From NCBI RefSeq assembly GCF_048270265.1, contig NZ_JBLWTD010000011.1:37743-101742 (forward strand): 64,000 nucleotides of DNA, in the 5' to 3' direction. The translations under genes were made by a program, and so were the position numbers. Origin of the DNA: Maricaulis sp048270265 (lineage in GTDB: Bacteria; Pseudomonadota; Alphaproteobacteria; Caulobacterales; Maricaulaceae). Numbering within the stretch: position 1 is the stretch's first letter; each line of letters begins with the position of its first letter. The notes under the pieces were generated by a model. That model had not been told where the DNA came from and searched no databases. It saw only the letters and a list, made by a program, of their open reading frames with translations. Below, piece by piece: positions 9,452 to 17,583 of this stretch.

Positions 9452-9691
9452 ATGATCCGATTTCTCGCCTGGATATGGACTCTGACGTCCGTCGTGTTGG
9501 CGATCGCTTTCGGCTGGCTCTTCGTGACGGTTTACTGGAGCAACCGCGCCTGCTTCGACGAGAACGGCCGCTGCTTCGTTGACGGTGTTGTCCATCACGA
9601 TACGAGTTTCATCTATGTCTGGATCGCCTTGCTGGCGGCCGTGTCCGCGCTGGCCGGGGTAGTTGTCACCAGACGGGGCGGCGGTCTGTGA
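9452..9691 (+). CDS. Small two-helix membrane protein
   Basis: 79 residues starting MIRFLAWIWTL. Two hydrophobic segments (about residues 3-27 and 50-70) flank a short loop with two cysteines (ACFDENGRCFVDG) that would face the periplasm if the N-terminus is inside. No family was recognised. It begins 17 bases after hutU in the same direction and could be read through from the hut operon, but its start has no clear ribosome binding site. The hydrophobic pattern and the cysteine loop make it more credible than a chance frame. Confidence 0.45.
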   Translation: MIRFLAWIWTLTSVVLAIAFGWLFVTVYWSNRACFDENGRCFVDGVVHHDTSFIYVWIALLAAVSALAGVVVTRRGGGL

Positions 9692-9717
9692 GGTAGGTAT
9701 CCGTCTGGATGCGGCGG

Positions 9718-9837
9718 CGAGGGACGTGTACCTCTGGTACGCGTCCCCGGGGCAGACTCCCGTTGCCGCTATCGACGGGCGCTTTCGCCTGAAGGCAGTT
9801 TTCCCATGGGACGCGTACCAGAGGTACACGTCCCTCG
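9718..9837. repeat. Pair of 30-bp inverted repeats, each itself a hairpin
   Basis: Bases 9718-9747 and 9808-9837 are perfect reverse complements of each other, separated by 60 bases. Each 30-mer contains an internal hairpin with arms GGGACGTGTACC and GGTACGCGTCCC around a TCT loop, with one mismatch. The segment can therefore fold either as two small hairpins or as one long one. This double symmetry is typical of extragenic palindromic elements and small MITEs. No transposase is nearby. Confidence 0.8.
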
Positions 9838-10254
9838 CGAGACGCTGTGTCTCAGTACAAACAGCTCTTCAGGCTGAACTCCGCTGGCCTGCCGGCTGAC
9901 AAGCGATCAATGCCCTGGTGTCTGCAAGGGCGCTTTTCCTCAACGGCGATGAACTGAATTATGTGAAATGGTGAGCACTGTCTGCCAGTCTGCCATCGTC
10001 GCGCGAGGAGGCGTGGAGCCGCCTGCAGGCTGGCGATTTCGCGATGGCAGGGGCATGGCAGCCTGTCACCGACTGTCATTCATTGCTCCGGTCAGCGGCA
10101 ATCCTGACGCGGGCAGTCTTCATGGGCCAACAATGTCAAAGAGCGATGCGCGCCCGATTATGGCGCAGCCAGGGTGGGGGCGGATAAGTCGGGTGGTGCC
10201 CCTGTATTCTCGCGAGACGTTGCGCCTTGAGACAAGCAGCCCTTGAGGCTGGAA

Positions 10255-10391
10255 TAATCCATTCATCGCTTGCCGAGATTCCGTCACCGGGGTTCCATAC
10301 CGTCAAGGCGCATGCCCGCTACGCGGCGCCGGAGGCGGCCTTGACGGTATGGAACCCCGGTGGCCCACTGGCTGACAAGCGATCAATGGAT
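10255..10391. repeat. Nested inverted repeat (25-bp perfect inner arms)
   Basis: Inner arms 10285-10309 and 10338-10362 are perfect reverse complements (25 bp; the left arm begins CACCGGGGTTCCATACCG) around a 28-base GC-rich loop. Outside them, AATCCATTCATCGCTTG (from 10255) pairs imperfectly with CAAGCGATCAATGGATT (ending 10391), so the whole forms one long stem. The outer right arm contains the GACAAGCGATCAATG shared with the repeat unit near 9898. This suggests the inner palindrome was inserted into, or expanded within, an older repeat copy. Confidence 0.78.
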
Positions 10392-10518
10392 TGGCCCGGG
10401 CCAGGGCGCCGTTCCTGAAGGACAGGAACCAAAGGTACCTGCCGCTCCCTGGTGGGATGACATTCGCGCGTCGGCTCACTAGAACAGGCCGCAACGAATC
10501 CCCATACCGGAGCCGCCC

Positions 10519-11724
10519 ATGTCATCCCCCGATTTCTACACCGACCTCGCCGCCGAACTGAAACAGATCGAGGCCGACGGGCTGTACAAGCGCGAGCGCA
10601 TCATCACCTCGGAGCAATTCTCCGAAATCGACGTGAATTCAGACGGTTCCAGTCATCACGTCATCAATTTTTGCGCCAATAACTATCTCGGCCTGGCCAA
10701 TCGGCCCGAGCTGATCCAGGCGGCGAAGGATACGCTCGACAGCCATGGTTTCGGCCTTGCCTCGGTTCGCTTCATCTGCGGCACCCAGGACATCCACAAA
10801 CAGCTCGAGGCCAAGATCGCCGACTTCACCGGCTGTGAGGACGCCATCCTTTATGCGGCGGCGTTTGACGCCAATGGCGGCGTGTTCGAGCCCCTGCTCG
10901 GGCCTGAGGATGCGATCATTTCCGACGCGCTCAATCATGCCTCGATCATTGACGGCGTGCGCCTGTGCAAGGCGAAGCGCTATCGCTATGCCAATTCCGA
11001 CATGGCCGATCTCGAGGTGCAGCTGAAACAGGCGCGGGCCGATGGCGCGCGGCATGTCCTGATCGTCACCGATGGCGTGTTCTCGATGGATGGCTATATC
11101 GCCAAGCTCGCCGAGATCGTCGCCCTGGCGAAGCAATACAAGGCCCTGACCATGGTCGATGATTGCCATGCCCACGGCTTCATGGGCGCGCGCGGCCGCG
11201 GCACGCCGGAGCATTGCGGTGTGTTCGGCCAGATCGACATCATCACCGGCACGCTCGGCAAGGCGCTCGGCGGCGCGATGGGCGGATTTACCGCCGCGCG
11301 GCAGGAGGTGATCGACATGCTGCGCCAGCGCTCGCGGCCCTATCTCTTCTCCAATTCCCTGGCTCCGGCCATTGTCGGCGCCTCGCTGAAGGCCTTCGAC
11401 ATGGTCGCCGAGGGCGATGATCTGCGCGCCCGCCTGTTCGACAATGCCCGCCGTTTCCGCGCCGGCATGTCTGCCGCCGGTTTCGACCTGCTGGAGGGCG
11501 AACACCCGATCATTCCGGTCATGCTCGGCGACGCCAAACTGGCCCAGGACATGGCCCGCAAGCTGATGGGCGAGGGCGTCTATGTCACCGGCTTCTTCTT
11601 CCCCGTCGTCCCCAAGGGCAAGGCCCGCATCCGCACCCAGATGAGCGCCGCCCATACGCCGGAGATGATTGATCGCGCCGTGGCGGCCTTTACCAAGGTG
11701 GGTAAGGAATTGGGGGTTATCTAG
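10519..11724 (+). CDS. kbl: Glycine C-acetyltransferase (2-amino-3-ketobutyrate CoA ligase)
   Basis: 401 residues, close to the family length of about 398. This PLP enzyme cleaves 2-amino-3-oxobutanoate with CoA to glycine and acetyl-CoA, the second step of threonine breakdown after Tdh. It is a fold-type I alpha-oxoamine synthase: NNYLGLANRP near the N-terminus, VDDCHAHGF binding PLP, and TGTLGKALGG with the Schiff-base lysine at 248. It usually stands next to tdh, but here tdh starts about 5.9 kb downstream with other genes between. It has a long upstream region with repeats and so probably its own promoter. Confidence 0.95.
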   Translation: MSSPDFYTDLAAELKQIEADGLYKRERIITSEQFSEIDVNSDGSSHHVINFCANNYLGLANRPELIQAAKDTLDSHGFGLASVRFICGTQDIHKQLEAKIADFTGCEDAILYAAAFDANGGVFEPLLGPEDAIISDALNHASIIDGVRLCKAKRYRYANSDMADLEVQLKQARADGARHVLIVTDGVFSMDGYIAKLAEIVALAKQYKALTMVDDCHAHGFMGARGRGTPEHCGVFGQIDIITGTLGKALGGAMGGFTAARQEVIDMLRQRSRPYLFSNSLAPAIVGASLKAFDMVAEGDDLRARLFDNARRFRAGMSAAGFDLLEGEHPIIPVMLGDAKLAQDMARKLMGEGVYVTGFFFPVVPKGKARIRTQMSAAHTPEMIDRAVAAFTKVGKELGVI

Positions 11725-11841
11725 CGGGGCGGGGCATGTTCCCAGGATATGCGCCCCGGCCCAATGGCCGCCTGTTTTGCTGATTGAGTCCTGCCGGGTT
11801 CCGGGCAATGGTTTGCGTCGAGTCCCGGGGGGCGCTTGCGC

Positions 11842-13611
11842 ATGAGTTCCAGTTCCAGAATACCGGCCCGCCTCGCGGTGCTGAATCTCATCACCTATAT
11901 CGCCATGCTTGGTTCGGGTGTGGTGCTCCTGCTGTTGCCGGCCGTCAGCGGACTTCTCTCCATCCATCCCTATGCCGCAGCACCGGTGGCGGTCCTGCTC
12001 GCGATCAATGTGATGGTGCTGGGTGTCTGCGCCGCTGCCCTGCAGTTCAAGGCCGGGCCGGCATGGTGGTGCGTCTATATTGTTTCTGCCGCCAATGTCG
12101 CGGTCTGGCTGACCGTCGCTCTCGATCTCGCCCTGATCTGGCAGGTGGTGGAGCAGCAGAGATGGGACCGGGCCTGGCTGGCCGGCCTGTTCCTCCCTGC
12201 AGCTTGTCTGAGCTGGGTCGGGCTCGTGCTCAGCGGTGATCCCAAACCGGTGATTGATACTGAGGCCGTGATCGACGCGACGCTCCACCCGGAGCCGGAG
12301 GCCGTCGAACCTGCTGCCCCGCCGCTCCTCAAACGGCTGGTAAAGCTTCTGGGCTATGGCGTCCGGCTGGCGGTTCTGGCCATCTGCGTGGTGCAATTAT
12401 TCATCCTCGCGGCGGGTCTGATCTTTGCGGTCTACGCCGTGATGAGCGCAATCCTGTTCAATGACCAGGTGATCTCCCCCCGCCAAATGGGCGCGACGCT
12501 GGCCGCGGTCCGCGACGCCTTCCTCCAGCGCTACACGCAAGCCGCGCTGCCCATTGCGAAAACGACCCTGATCTATGTCGCGGGCTTTATCGCGCTGGTG
12601 GTCACCATTGTGCCGGTCACGATCGCCATCGGGGCTGGCTTCAACGCGGTGAACGGCAAGCGCGAAGCCCTGCCGCAAGCGAAACGGGCATGGGTCGAAA
12701 GCTCGGCGCGGGAGATGATGCACTGGCTCTCCGGGCGTCCGCGCAAGCCGTGGGGCGGGCTCATCGTCGTGCCTGTCCTGATGGTCATTTTCCTCTTGGG
12801 CCCCGCGATGTTGAGCGTGCCGAGCTGGTGGCTGGCCGAATGGATGAACGGGGTCTTGTTTCCGCCCCAGATTGAATTCTTCCGGGAGCGGCCCGGAGGC
12901 TTCGGGATCGCCGCCGGCGGCATTGCCGGCTTTTTTGCGTTCGGGCTTTTGGCCATCGCGGGGACGCAATTGCTGCCCGGTCTCAAGGATTATTGGGCGT
13001 CGATGAACCGCAAGCGCGCGGAGCTGCAGCCGGCCCTCATGCTGCAGGAGGCACTGGGCGCGTTGGACAGCGCCGCCCGCAAGGGCTGGTATTCAATGAC
13101 AGAGCCCTTCGATCCGGAGGCGTTCCTGCACCGATGGCTGAGGCGCAGCGTCAATGCGGCCAACAGGATCCTGCTCGTCTCCCTGCCGGTCATTCTGGCG
13201 CTGACGATTGTCGACGCCCTTTGGTTCCGAAGCTGGGGCGAAGCCGGGCTGCGGCAATCGGGGCCTTTCGAGTTCGTCGTCCACAATCGCGCCTATGCCG
13301 ATGCCAGCCGGGTTGAAACCAGCTGCAGCCTGCACCAGGACGAGGATAATGGCCCGCAGGCGCGAGCCGATTATGTCATCGTGTTCGCGGAGGGCCGCCG
13401 GTTCAGTTTGCGCCGGCGTCTCAACCCGCCGCATCTTGAGCGCCTTGAGCGGATCGACCAGGCCCTGCGTGCGGCAGGCGTCCCCGTTGTCGAACTGACC
13501 GGCAGCGATCAGGACGGGGAGGAACGGGCGGCCTGCTATGCGCGGCTCCGCGGCCAGTACGCCGGGGACGGTGCGCGGCTGGTCGAAATCCTCACCGGTA
13601 CTGAAACTTGA
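11842..13611 (+). CDS. Large multi-pass membrane protein, unknown
   Basis: 589 residues. About nine to ten hydrophobic segments are visible: four in the first 135 residues, two near 175-205, one near 245-275, two in 305-375 and one near 440-460. Polar stretches occur at about 140-165 (Pro/Glu-rich) and 385-430. The last 110 residues are soluble, with two cysteines (ETSCSLHQ and AACYARL) and a RRFSLRRRLNPPHLERL segment. No known transporter signature was recognised. ATG 11842 is chosen over a TTG two codons upstream because a G-run precedes it at normal distance. Stop and next start lie 29 bases apart. Confidence 0.6.
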   Translation: MSSSSRIPARLAVLNLITYIAMLGSGVVLLLLPAVSGLLSIHPYAAAPVAVLLAINVMVLGVCAAALQFKAGPAWWCVYIVSAANVAVWLTVALDLALIWQVVEQQRWDRAWLAGLFLPAACLSWVGLVLSGDPKPVIDTEAVIDATLHPEPEAVEPAAPPLLKRLVKLLGYGVRLAVLAICVVQLFILAAGLIFAVYAVMSAILFNDQVISPRQMGATLAAVRDAFLQRYTQAALPIAKTTLIYVAGFIALVVTIVPVTIAIGAGFNAVNGKREALPQAKRAWVESSAREMMHWLSGRPRKPWGGLIVVPVLMVIFLLGPAMLSVPSWWLAEWMNGVLFPPQIEFFRERPGGFGIAAGGIAGFFAFGLLAIAGTQLLPGLKDYWASMNRKRAELQPALMLQEALGALDSAARKGWYSMTEPFDPEAFLHRWLRRSVNAANRILLVSLPVILALTIVDALWFRSWGEAGLRQSGPFEFVVHNRAYADASRVETSCSLHQDEDNGPQARADYVIVFAEGRRFSLRRRLNPPHLERLERIDQALRAAGVPVVELTGSDQDGEERAACYARLRGQYAGDGARLVEILTGTET

Positions 13612-13640
13612 CTGCCCACACCCCCCCCCAGGAGCCCGCC

Positions 13641-14090
13641 ATGCAAGTCATCAATGAAGTCCTGCCCACCGACCCCAAACAGATCGAGGAGATGATGCAG
13701 CCCGGTCCTGCCGGGCCGGTCTTCATGGTCAATCTGCTGAAATTCAGGGACAGGGCCGAATATGCCGACGGGCGCGAGACCACGCTGACCGGGCGCGAGG
13801 CGTATAATATCTATGGCAAGGCGATCATGAAGGTCCTGCCGGAGTTTGGCGGCAAGCTGGTCTTCGTGGGCAATACGACCTTTCTCGCCCTCGGCCAGGT
13901 CGAGGAACTCTGGGATGAGGTCGCGATCATCATGTATCCCGATCGCGGCGCGCTTTTGCGCATGTCGCTCTCGCCGGCCTGGCAGGCGATCGCGGTGCAT
14001 CGCGAAGCCGGTCTCAAGGGCCAGCTCAATATCGAGACGGTGATGCCGCCGGCCCTGCTGGCGGGTCTCGCCAAGGGAGCAGGCGCCTAG
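13641..14090 (+). CDS. DUF1330-family protein
   Basis: 149 residues resembling the DUF1330 group of small ferredoxin-like alpha/beta-barrel proteins. The segments PVFMVNLLKFRDRAEYADG, a tyrosine-containing YNIYGKAIMKVLPEFGG, and DEVAIIMYPDRGALLRM follow the usual beta-alpha-beta order. The biochemical role of the family is not established. ATG 13641 has AGGAG six bases upstream; a TTG at 13608 does not. The stop codon directly abuts the stop codon of the convergent sheath-like gene (14091), leaving no room for a terminator, so antisense overlap of the transcripts is likely. Confidence 0.75.
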   Translation: MQVINEVLPTDPKQIEEMMQPGPAGPVFMVNLLKFRDRAEYADGRETTLTGREAYNIYGKAIMKVLPEFGGKLVFVGNTTFLALGQVEELWDEVAIIMYPDRGALLRMSLSPAWQAIAVHREAGLKGQLNIETVMPPALLAGLAKGAGA

Positions 14091-15263
14091 CTAGCTGGCG
14101 GTCTGGAATTCCAGATCGAAGACGATGAATTCGGCGGGGCGTAGCACGGCCAGCCCGACCTGGACTCGCACCGTGTTCGTCTGGATATCGGTCGCCGTCA
14201 TGGTCTGCCCCAGCCCGCACCGGACCCAGAAACCCTCCCGCGGCGTGGCACCGGAGAGGGCGCCCTCACGCCAGAGCCCGGTCAGGAAATCGGTCACATC
14301 ACGCTCGATTGTTTCCCACAGGGCCTGGTTGCTGGTTTCAAACAGATAGTTCGCCGTTGCGGCCGTCAGGGAGGCCTCGGTCCAGCGCACCAGACGGCGC
14401 ACCGGCAGGTAGCGCCATTCGGTATTGTCCGACAGGGTTCGCGCGCCCCAGACGGTGGCGGCGCCCTGCAGCGGGCGGATGGCGTTGATGTTCGCCTGGT
14501 TCATGGCCTCGAGCCGGCTGGTGGGCAGGTCGCGGGCGGTGAAACCGTTCAGTGTCGCGTTCAGCCCGGCCGGAGCCTGCCAGACGCCCTCGGCGGCATC
14601 GGTGCGGGCGATCAGGCCGGCAATGGCGGCGCCGGGCGGGGTGAGCACGCCATTGGCGTCGGTCAGCCAGGGCGCCCAGGCGGCGATGTCGGGATCATTG
14701 AGGCCGAGCAAGGATCGCCAGACGGCATAGTCCGGCGCATTGTCGGGTGCTTCCACGAGGAGCTGGGCGAAATGCTGCCGCGCCAGCCGCGCGCCGCCGG
14801 CATAGAGGCGGGAGAGCCGGGCCGGATCTCCGGCCAGATGCTCCGCGGCTCCAACCAGCAGGAGCAGGTTGAAATCGGGGACACCGTCGCGGGCCAGGCC
14901 TGCCAGGGCGGCGGCATGATCGGGCACGCCATCCTTGTCGGCTCCGGCCTGGACCAGGACGAGATCGCTGCCGCCCTGGGCGAAGAAATCATCGACCGGC
15001 CCCTGGGCACGGTCGAAGCCCGCCGGCGCGTTTGTATTGCTGCACCGGCCGATCGCGCCGGTGCCCAGCGTGCTCGAGAATGCGCCGATAAACAGCGCGG
15101 TGCTGGTCGGCAGGCCGGCAATGGGGCTGGCCGTTGGCAGTTCCTGGACATAGACGCCGGGACCTCGCGGGCGGGGGCGACGCTGGATCATGGCTCCGGC
15201 CTGGGGCGTGGCCAGCAACAGGGTTCCGGCGCCGGCCGAAAGGAGAAGTTCGCGTCTGTTCAT
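14091..15263 (-). CDS. Stand-alone contractile-tail sheath homologue with Tat-type signal
   Basis: 390 residues. Residues 1-24 form a signal peptide with a twin-arginine motif (MNRRELLLSAGAG, hydrophobic core, then QAGA). The rest follows phage/injection-system tail sheath order: PGVYVQELPTASPIAG at 35-50, TSTALFIGAF at 53-62, PPGAAIAGLIARTDAAEGVW at 209-228, and NQANINAIRP then VWGARTLS at 255-278. EWRYLPVRRL at 282-291, LWREGALSG at 330-338, and RPAEFIVFDLEFQ at the end complete the inner domain. Known sheaths polymerise in the cytoplasm round a tube and carry no export signal. No tube, baseplate, spike or AAA+ ATPase gene is in the window. The sheath family is well supported; export and function are inferred. 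ATG 15263 is preferred to a GTG two codons upstream because it starts the RR motif cleanly. Confidence 0.85.
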   Translation of the reverse strand: MNRRELLLSAGAGTLLLATPQAGAMIQRRPRPRGPGVYVQELPTASPIAGLPTSTALFIGAFSSTLGTGAIGRCSNTNAPAGFDRAQGPVDDFFAQGGSDLVLVQAGADKDGVPDHAAALAGLARDGVPDFNLLLLVGAAEHLAGDPARLSRLYAGGARLARQHFAQLLVEAPDNAPDYAVWRSLLGLNDPDIAAWAPWLTDANGVLTPPGAAIAGLIARTDAAEGVWQAPAGLNATLNGFTARDLPTSRLEAMNQANINAIRPLQGAATVWGARTLSDNTEWRYLPVRRLVRWTEASLTAATANYLFETSNQALWETIERDVTDFLTGLWREGALSGATPREGFWVRCGLGQTMTATDIQTNTVRVQVGLAVLRPAEFIVFDLEFQTAS

Positions 15264-15377
15264 GGTCACGGTCCCGTCCGGTGCAAATCATCGCATTCAG
15301 CATGACGCATTTACCCCGCGTCGTCTCGCGACGATCATGGGGCGAGTCGTTTGGACGGCCGCAGGGAGATCGCCGCC

Positions 15378-16487
15378 ATGGGTTTCGAGACAGACGCGAT
15401 CGTGATCGGGGCCGGTGCCGTCGGTCTGGCGACGGGCCGGGCCTTTGCCCTGCGCGGGCATGAGACCCTGGTGCTCGAGGCGCAGGGCGCGATCGGGCAG
15501 GGGATTTCCTCGCGCAATTCCGAGGTGATCCATGCCGGGCTCTATTATCCGACCGGTTCGCTGAAAGCGCGGCTCTGCGTCGTCGGACGGCAATTGCTCT
15601 ATGCCTATCTGGACAAATACCACATCGCCCATGAGCGCTGCGGCAAGCTGATCGTGGCGACCGAGCCGCACGAGGCGGCGCGGCTGGAGGCGATCTTCCG
15701 CCAGGCCGAGGCCAATGGCGTCGAAGGGCTGCAGCGGCTCAGTGGCGAGCAGGCGCGGGCACTGGAGCCGGAGCTGCAGGCCACGGCCGCCATCCTGTCC
15801 TCCACCAGCGGCGTGATGGATGCCCATGGCTATATGGCGAACATGGCAGGCGAAATTGCCGCGCTGGGCGGTGCGGTCGTGGTCAATACGCCCTTTGCCG
15901 GCGCAACCCCGCTGGAGGGCGGCGGTTTTGTCGTGCGCACCGGCGGCGAGGCGGCGACGGAGGTGACGACGCGCTATCTGGTCATCGCCGCCGGGCTCGG
16001 AGCCCAGCATGCCGCGGCGACGATCGACAGCTTCCCCGCGGAGAAAATCCCGGCGCTTCACTATGGCAAGGGCGTGTACTTTACGTGTGCCGGCAAGGCA
16101 CCTTTCAGGCACCTTGTGTATCCTCTGCCCATACCCGGGGCGCTCGGTACGCATTACCGCCGTGACCTTGGCGGCCAGGCGCGTTTCGGCCCCGATCTCG
16201 ATTTCGTCGAGGCGCCGGACTACACGGTCGACCCGGCGCGTGCGGCCAGCTTCTACGACACGATCCGCCGCTTCTGGCCCGGCCTGAAGGACGACGCCCT
16301 GGTGCCCGACTATGCCGGCATCCGCCCCAAGCTGCACGGGCCGGGCGAGCCGCAGACCGATTTCCGCATTGACGGGGCGAATGCGCACGGGATTGCCGGC
16401 CTGATCGCCCTGTTCGGGATTGAAAGCCCGGGCCTGACTTCATCGCTGGCGATTGGTGATGAGGTGGTGCGGCGGCTGGTGGATTGA
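15378..16487 (+). CDS. FAD-dependent L-2-hydroxyglutarate oxidase/dehydrogenase-like protein
   Basis: 369 residues. An N-terminal Rossmann motif (VIGAGAVGLATGRAF) is followed by SSRNSEVIHAGLYYP, a hallmark of the LhgO/L2HGDH branch of the DAO-type oxidoreductases. GKLIVAT, HYGKGVYF and a C-terminal GIRPKL...GLIALFGIESPGLTS agree. Members oxidise L-2-hydroxyglutarate to 2-oxoglutarate using FAD, often passing electrons to the quinone pool. ATG 15378 follows AGGGAG and places the Rossmann fold at the very start. It is divergent from the sheath-like gene and has a 361-base gap downstream. The substrate is inferred from family resemblance. Confidence 0.8.
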   Translation: MGFETDAIVIGAGAVGLATGRAFALRGHETLVLEAQGAIGQGISSRNSEVIHAGLYYPTGSLKARLCVVGRQLLYAYLDKYHIAHERCGKLIVATEPHEAARLEAIFRQAEANGVEGLQRLSGEQARALEPELQATAAILSSTSGVMDAHGYMANMAGEIAALGGAVVVNTPFAGATPLEGGGFVVRTGGEAATEVTTRYLVIAAGLGAQHAAATIDSFPAEKIPALHYGKGVYFTCAGKAPFRHLVYPLPIPGALGTHYRRDLGGQARFGPDLDFVEAPDYTVDPARAASFYDTIRRFWPGLKDDALVPDYAGIRPKLHGPGEPQTDFRIDGANAHGIAGLIALFGIESPGLTSSLAIGDEVVRRLVD

Positions 16488-16848
16488 GGGCAGGCGAATG
16501 CGCCCGGCGGGCCTGCGGCCCCGGGCATTGCGGACAATCCGCCAGGGGGAGATGGGATGGTGAAGTGTCTGTGTCCTGGCGGATCATCCACAACCCGGTG
16601 AAGCCAATTAAGGAAGAGCTCCGGCCCGTCAGCCCTTGCGCTTCCAGCGCCACCCGTCCGATCCGAAGCTGAGCACCGCCGCGTTCCGGACGTGGGCATA
16701 TTATAGGTCCGCTCCGAGGGGCGGGGATAAATTGGCGATGTTGGTGAGCGGGGTGATTGGCCGCATGGGGCGGAACACTGGCGCCCTTGACCTTGCGCAC
16801 CGGCTGCGGCCTGATCCGCTCCATTAAATCGGGCGGGGATAAACCAAG
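16488..16848. other. Intergenic region with a 13-bp direct repeat
   Basis: No convincing coding frame. GGGCGGGGATAAA occurs at 16719-16731 and again at 16831-16843, the second copy ending five bases before the start codon at 16849. An A+T-rich patch (CATATTATAGG, about 16697-16707) just upstream of the first copy could be part of a promoter. Nothing else was seen. Confidence 0.5.
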
Positions 16849-17559
16849 ATGCGCATTTCGAAACTGGCCTTCATCACGGCGATTGCCGGCGCTGTCGCGA
16901 CGCTGGTCTTTCCGATCCTGTTCGGCTCGCCGCCCGATCTGGGCGCAGCGCCGATGGCGGATGGCTTCGTCACACCGATCCTGGCGCTGGAATTTGCCCG
17001 CTCAGCCGCCGATCTGGCTTTCCTGCAGGGTGAGGGCGCCGAGGCCCTGCGCGGTTTCCTCGTCCACACGCAGTCGCTCGACCGCTTTTTCCCGCTCGCC
17101 TATGCGGGCATGGCGGCCATGTTCTTCCTGGCATTGGGCTTGCGCAATCCCGGCCGCTGGCTCGCCTGGGCAGCGCTGGCGGTCGCCCTGGTGACGGTCG
17201 GGGCAGACTGGGCCGAAAATGCGGTCATGAACCGCCTGCTGGCCGAACTCGGCGCCGGAGCCGAGCCGAGGGCCAATCTGCTGGCGGCGCTGCACGGACA
17301 TACCTGGATCAAATGGGGGCTGATCGGGCTCTATGCCGCTCTGTTCAGCGTGCTGCTGTGGCAGGACAAACGCCGCCTGCTGGCTATCCCCGGCGTGGTC
17401 GCAGCGCTGGCGATTGCGGTCACCTGGCTGAGCGGATCGAATGGGCAGGTCGCCGAAATCATGAGCACGCTGCTCATTCCCTTCATGCTCACTTTCCCTC
17501 TGGCGGCGGTGATGTATCTTCGCGGCAATTCCGCGCCGTCAGAACAGAGCGCGGCCTAA
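16849..17559 (+). CDS. Multi-pass membrane protein, unknown
   Basis: 236 residues with about six hydrophobic segments: residues 5-25, 84-98, 102-122, 148-167, 174-194 and 205-225. A long loop between the first two contains LEFARSAADLAFLQGEGAE. No family signature was recognised. It begins at an ATG directly behind the G-rich GGGCGGGGATAAA repeat, which probably includes its ribosome binding site. It ends 24 bases before tdh in the same direction, so it is likely cotranscribed with tdh and the flavoenzyme behind it. Confidence 0.6.
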   Translation: MRISKLAFITAIAGAVATLVFPILFGSPPDLGAAPMADGFVTPILALEFARSAADLAFLQGEGAEALRGFLVHTQSLDRFFPLAYAGMAAMFFLALGLRNPGRWLAWAALAVALVTVGADWAENAVMNRLLAELGAGAEPRANLLAALHGHTWIKWGLIGLYAALFSVLLWQDKRRLLAIPGVVAALAIAVTWLSGSNGQVAEIMSTLLIPFMLTFPLAAVMYLRGNSAPSEQSAA

Positions 17560-17583
17560 CACCACAAAGTCGAGGGAGTCGTG

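Larger units (their letters stand above)
9692..10518. other. Gene-free region with nested palindromic repeats
   Basis: About 830 bases between the hut locus and kbl. Short open frames exist on both strands but none shows family resemblance, a good ribosome binding site or a hydrophobic pattern, so none is called. The stretch is dominated by inverted repeats and by two diverged copies of a mosaic unit, which share CTCGCGAGACG near 9836 and 10212, and CTGACAAGCGATCAATG near 9897 and 10372. Both copies also carry an AGGGCGC..TTCCT segment (about 9928 and 10403). The kbl promoter must lie in the last part of this region. Confidence 0.6.

Noticed and set aside
9968..10246. Short plus-strand coding frame in the repeat region
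   Set aside because: It runs into the palindromic repeat unit, lacks a ribosome binding site and has a composition unlike neighbouring proteins.
10639..12396. A 585-codon minus-strand frame across kbl and the following membrane gene
   Set aside because: It spans two real genes and an intergenic gap in antisense; no start signal or motif supports it.
14091..16487. A prophage or phage-like island around the sheath homologue
   Set aside because: Neighbours are metabolic or unknown membrane genes; no integrase, portal, capsid, lysis, tube or baseplate genes or attachment repeats were seen.
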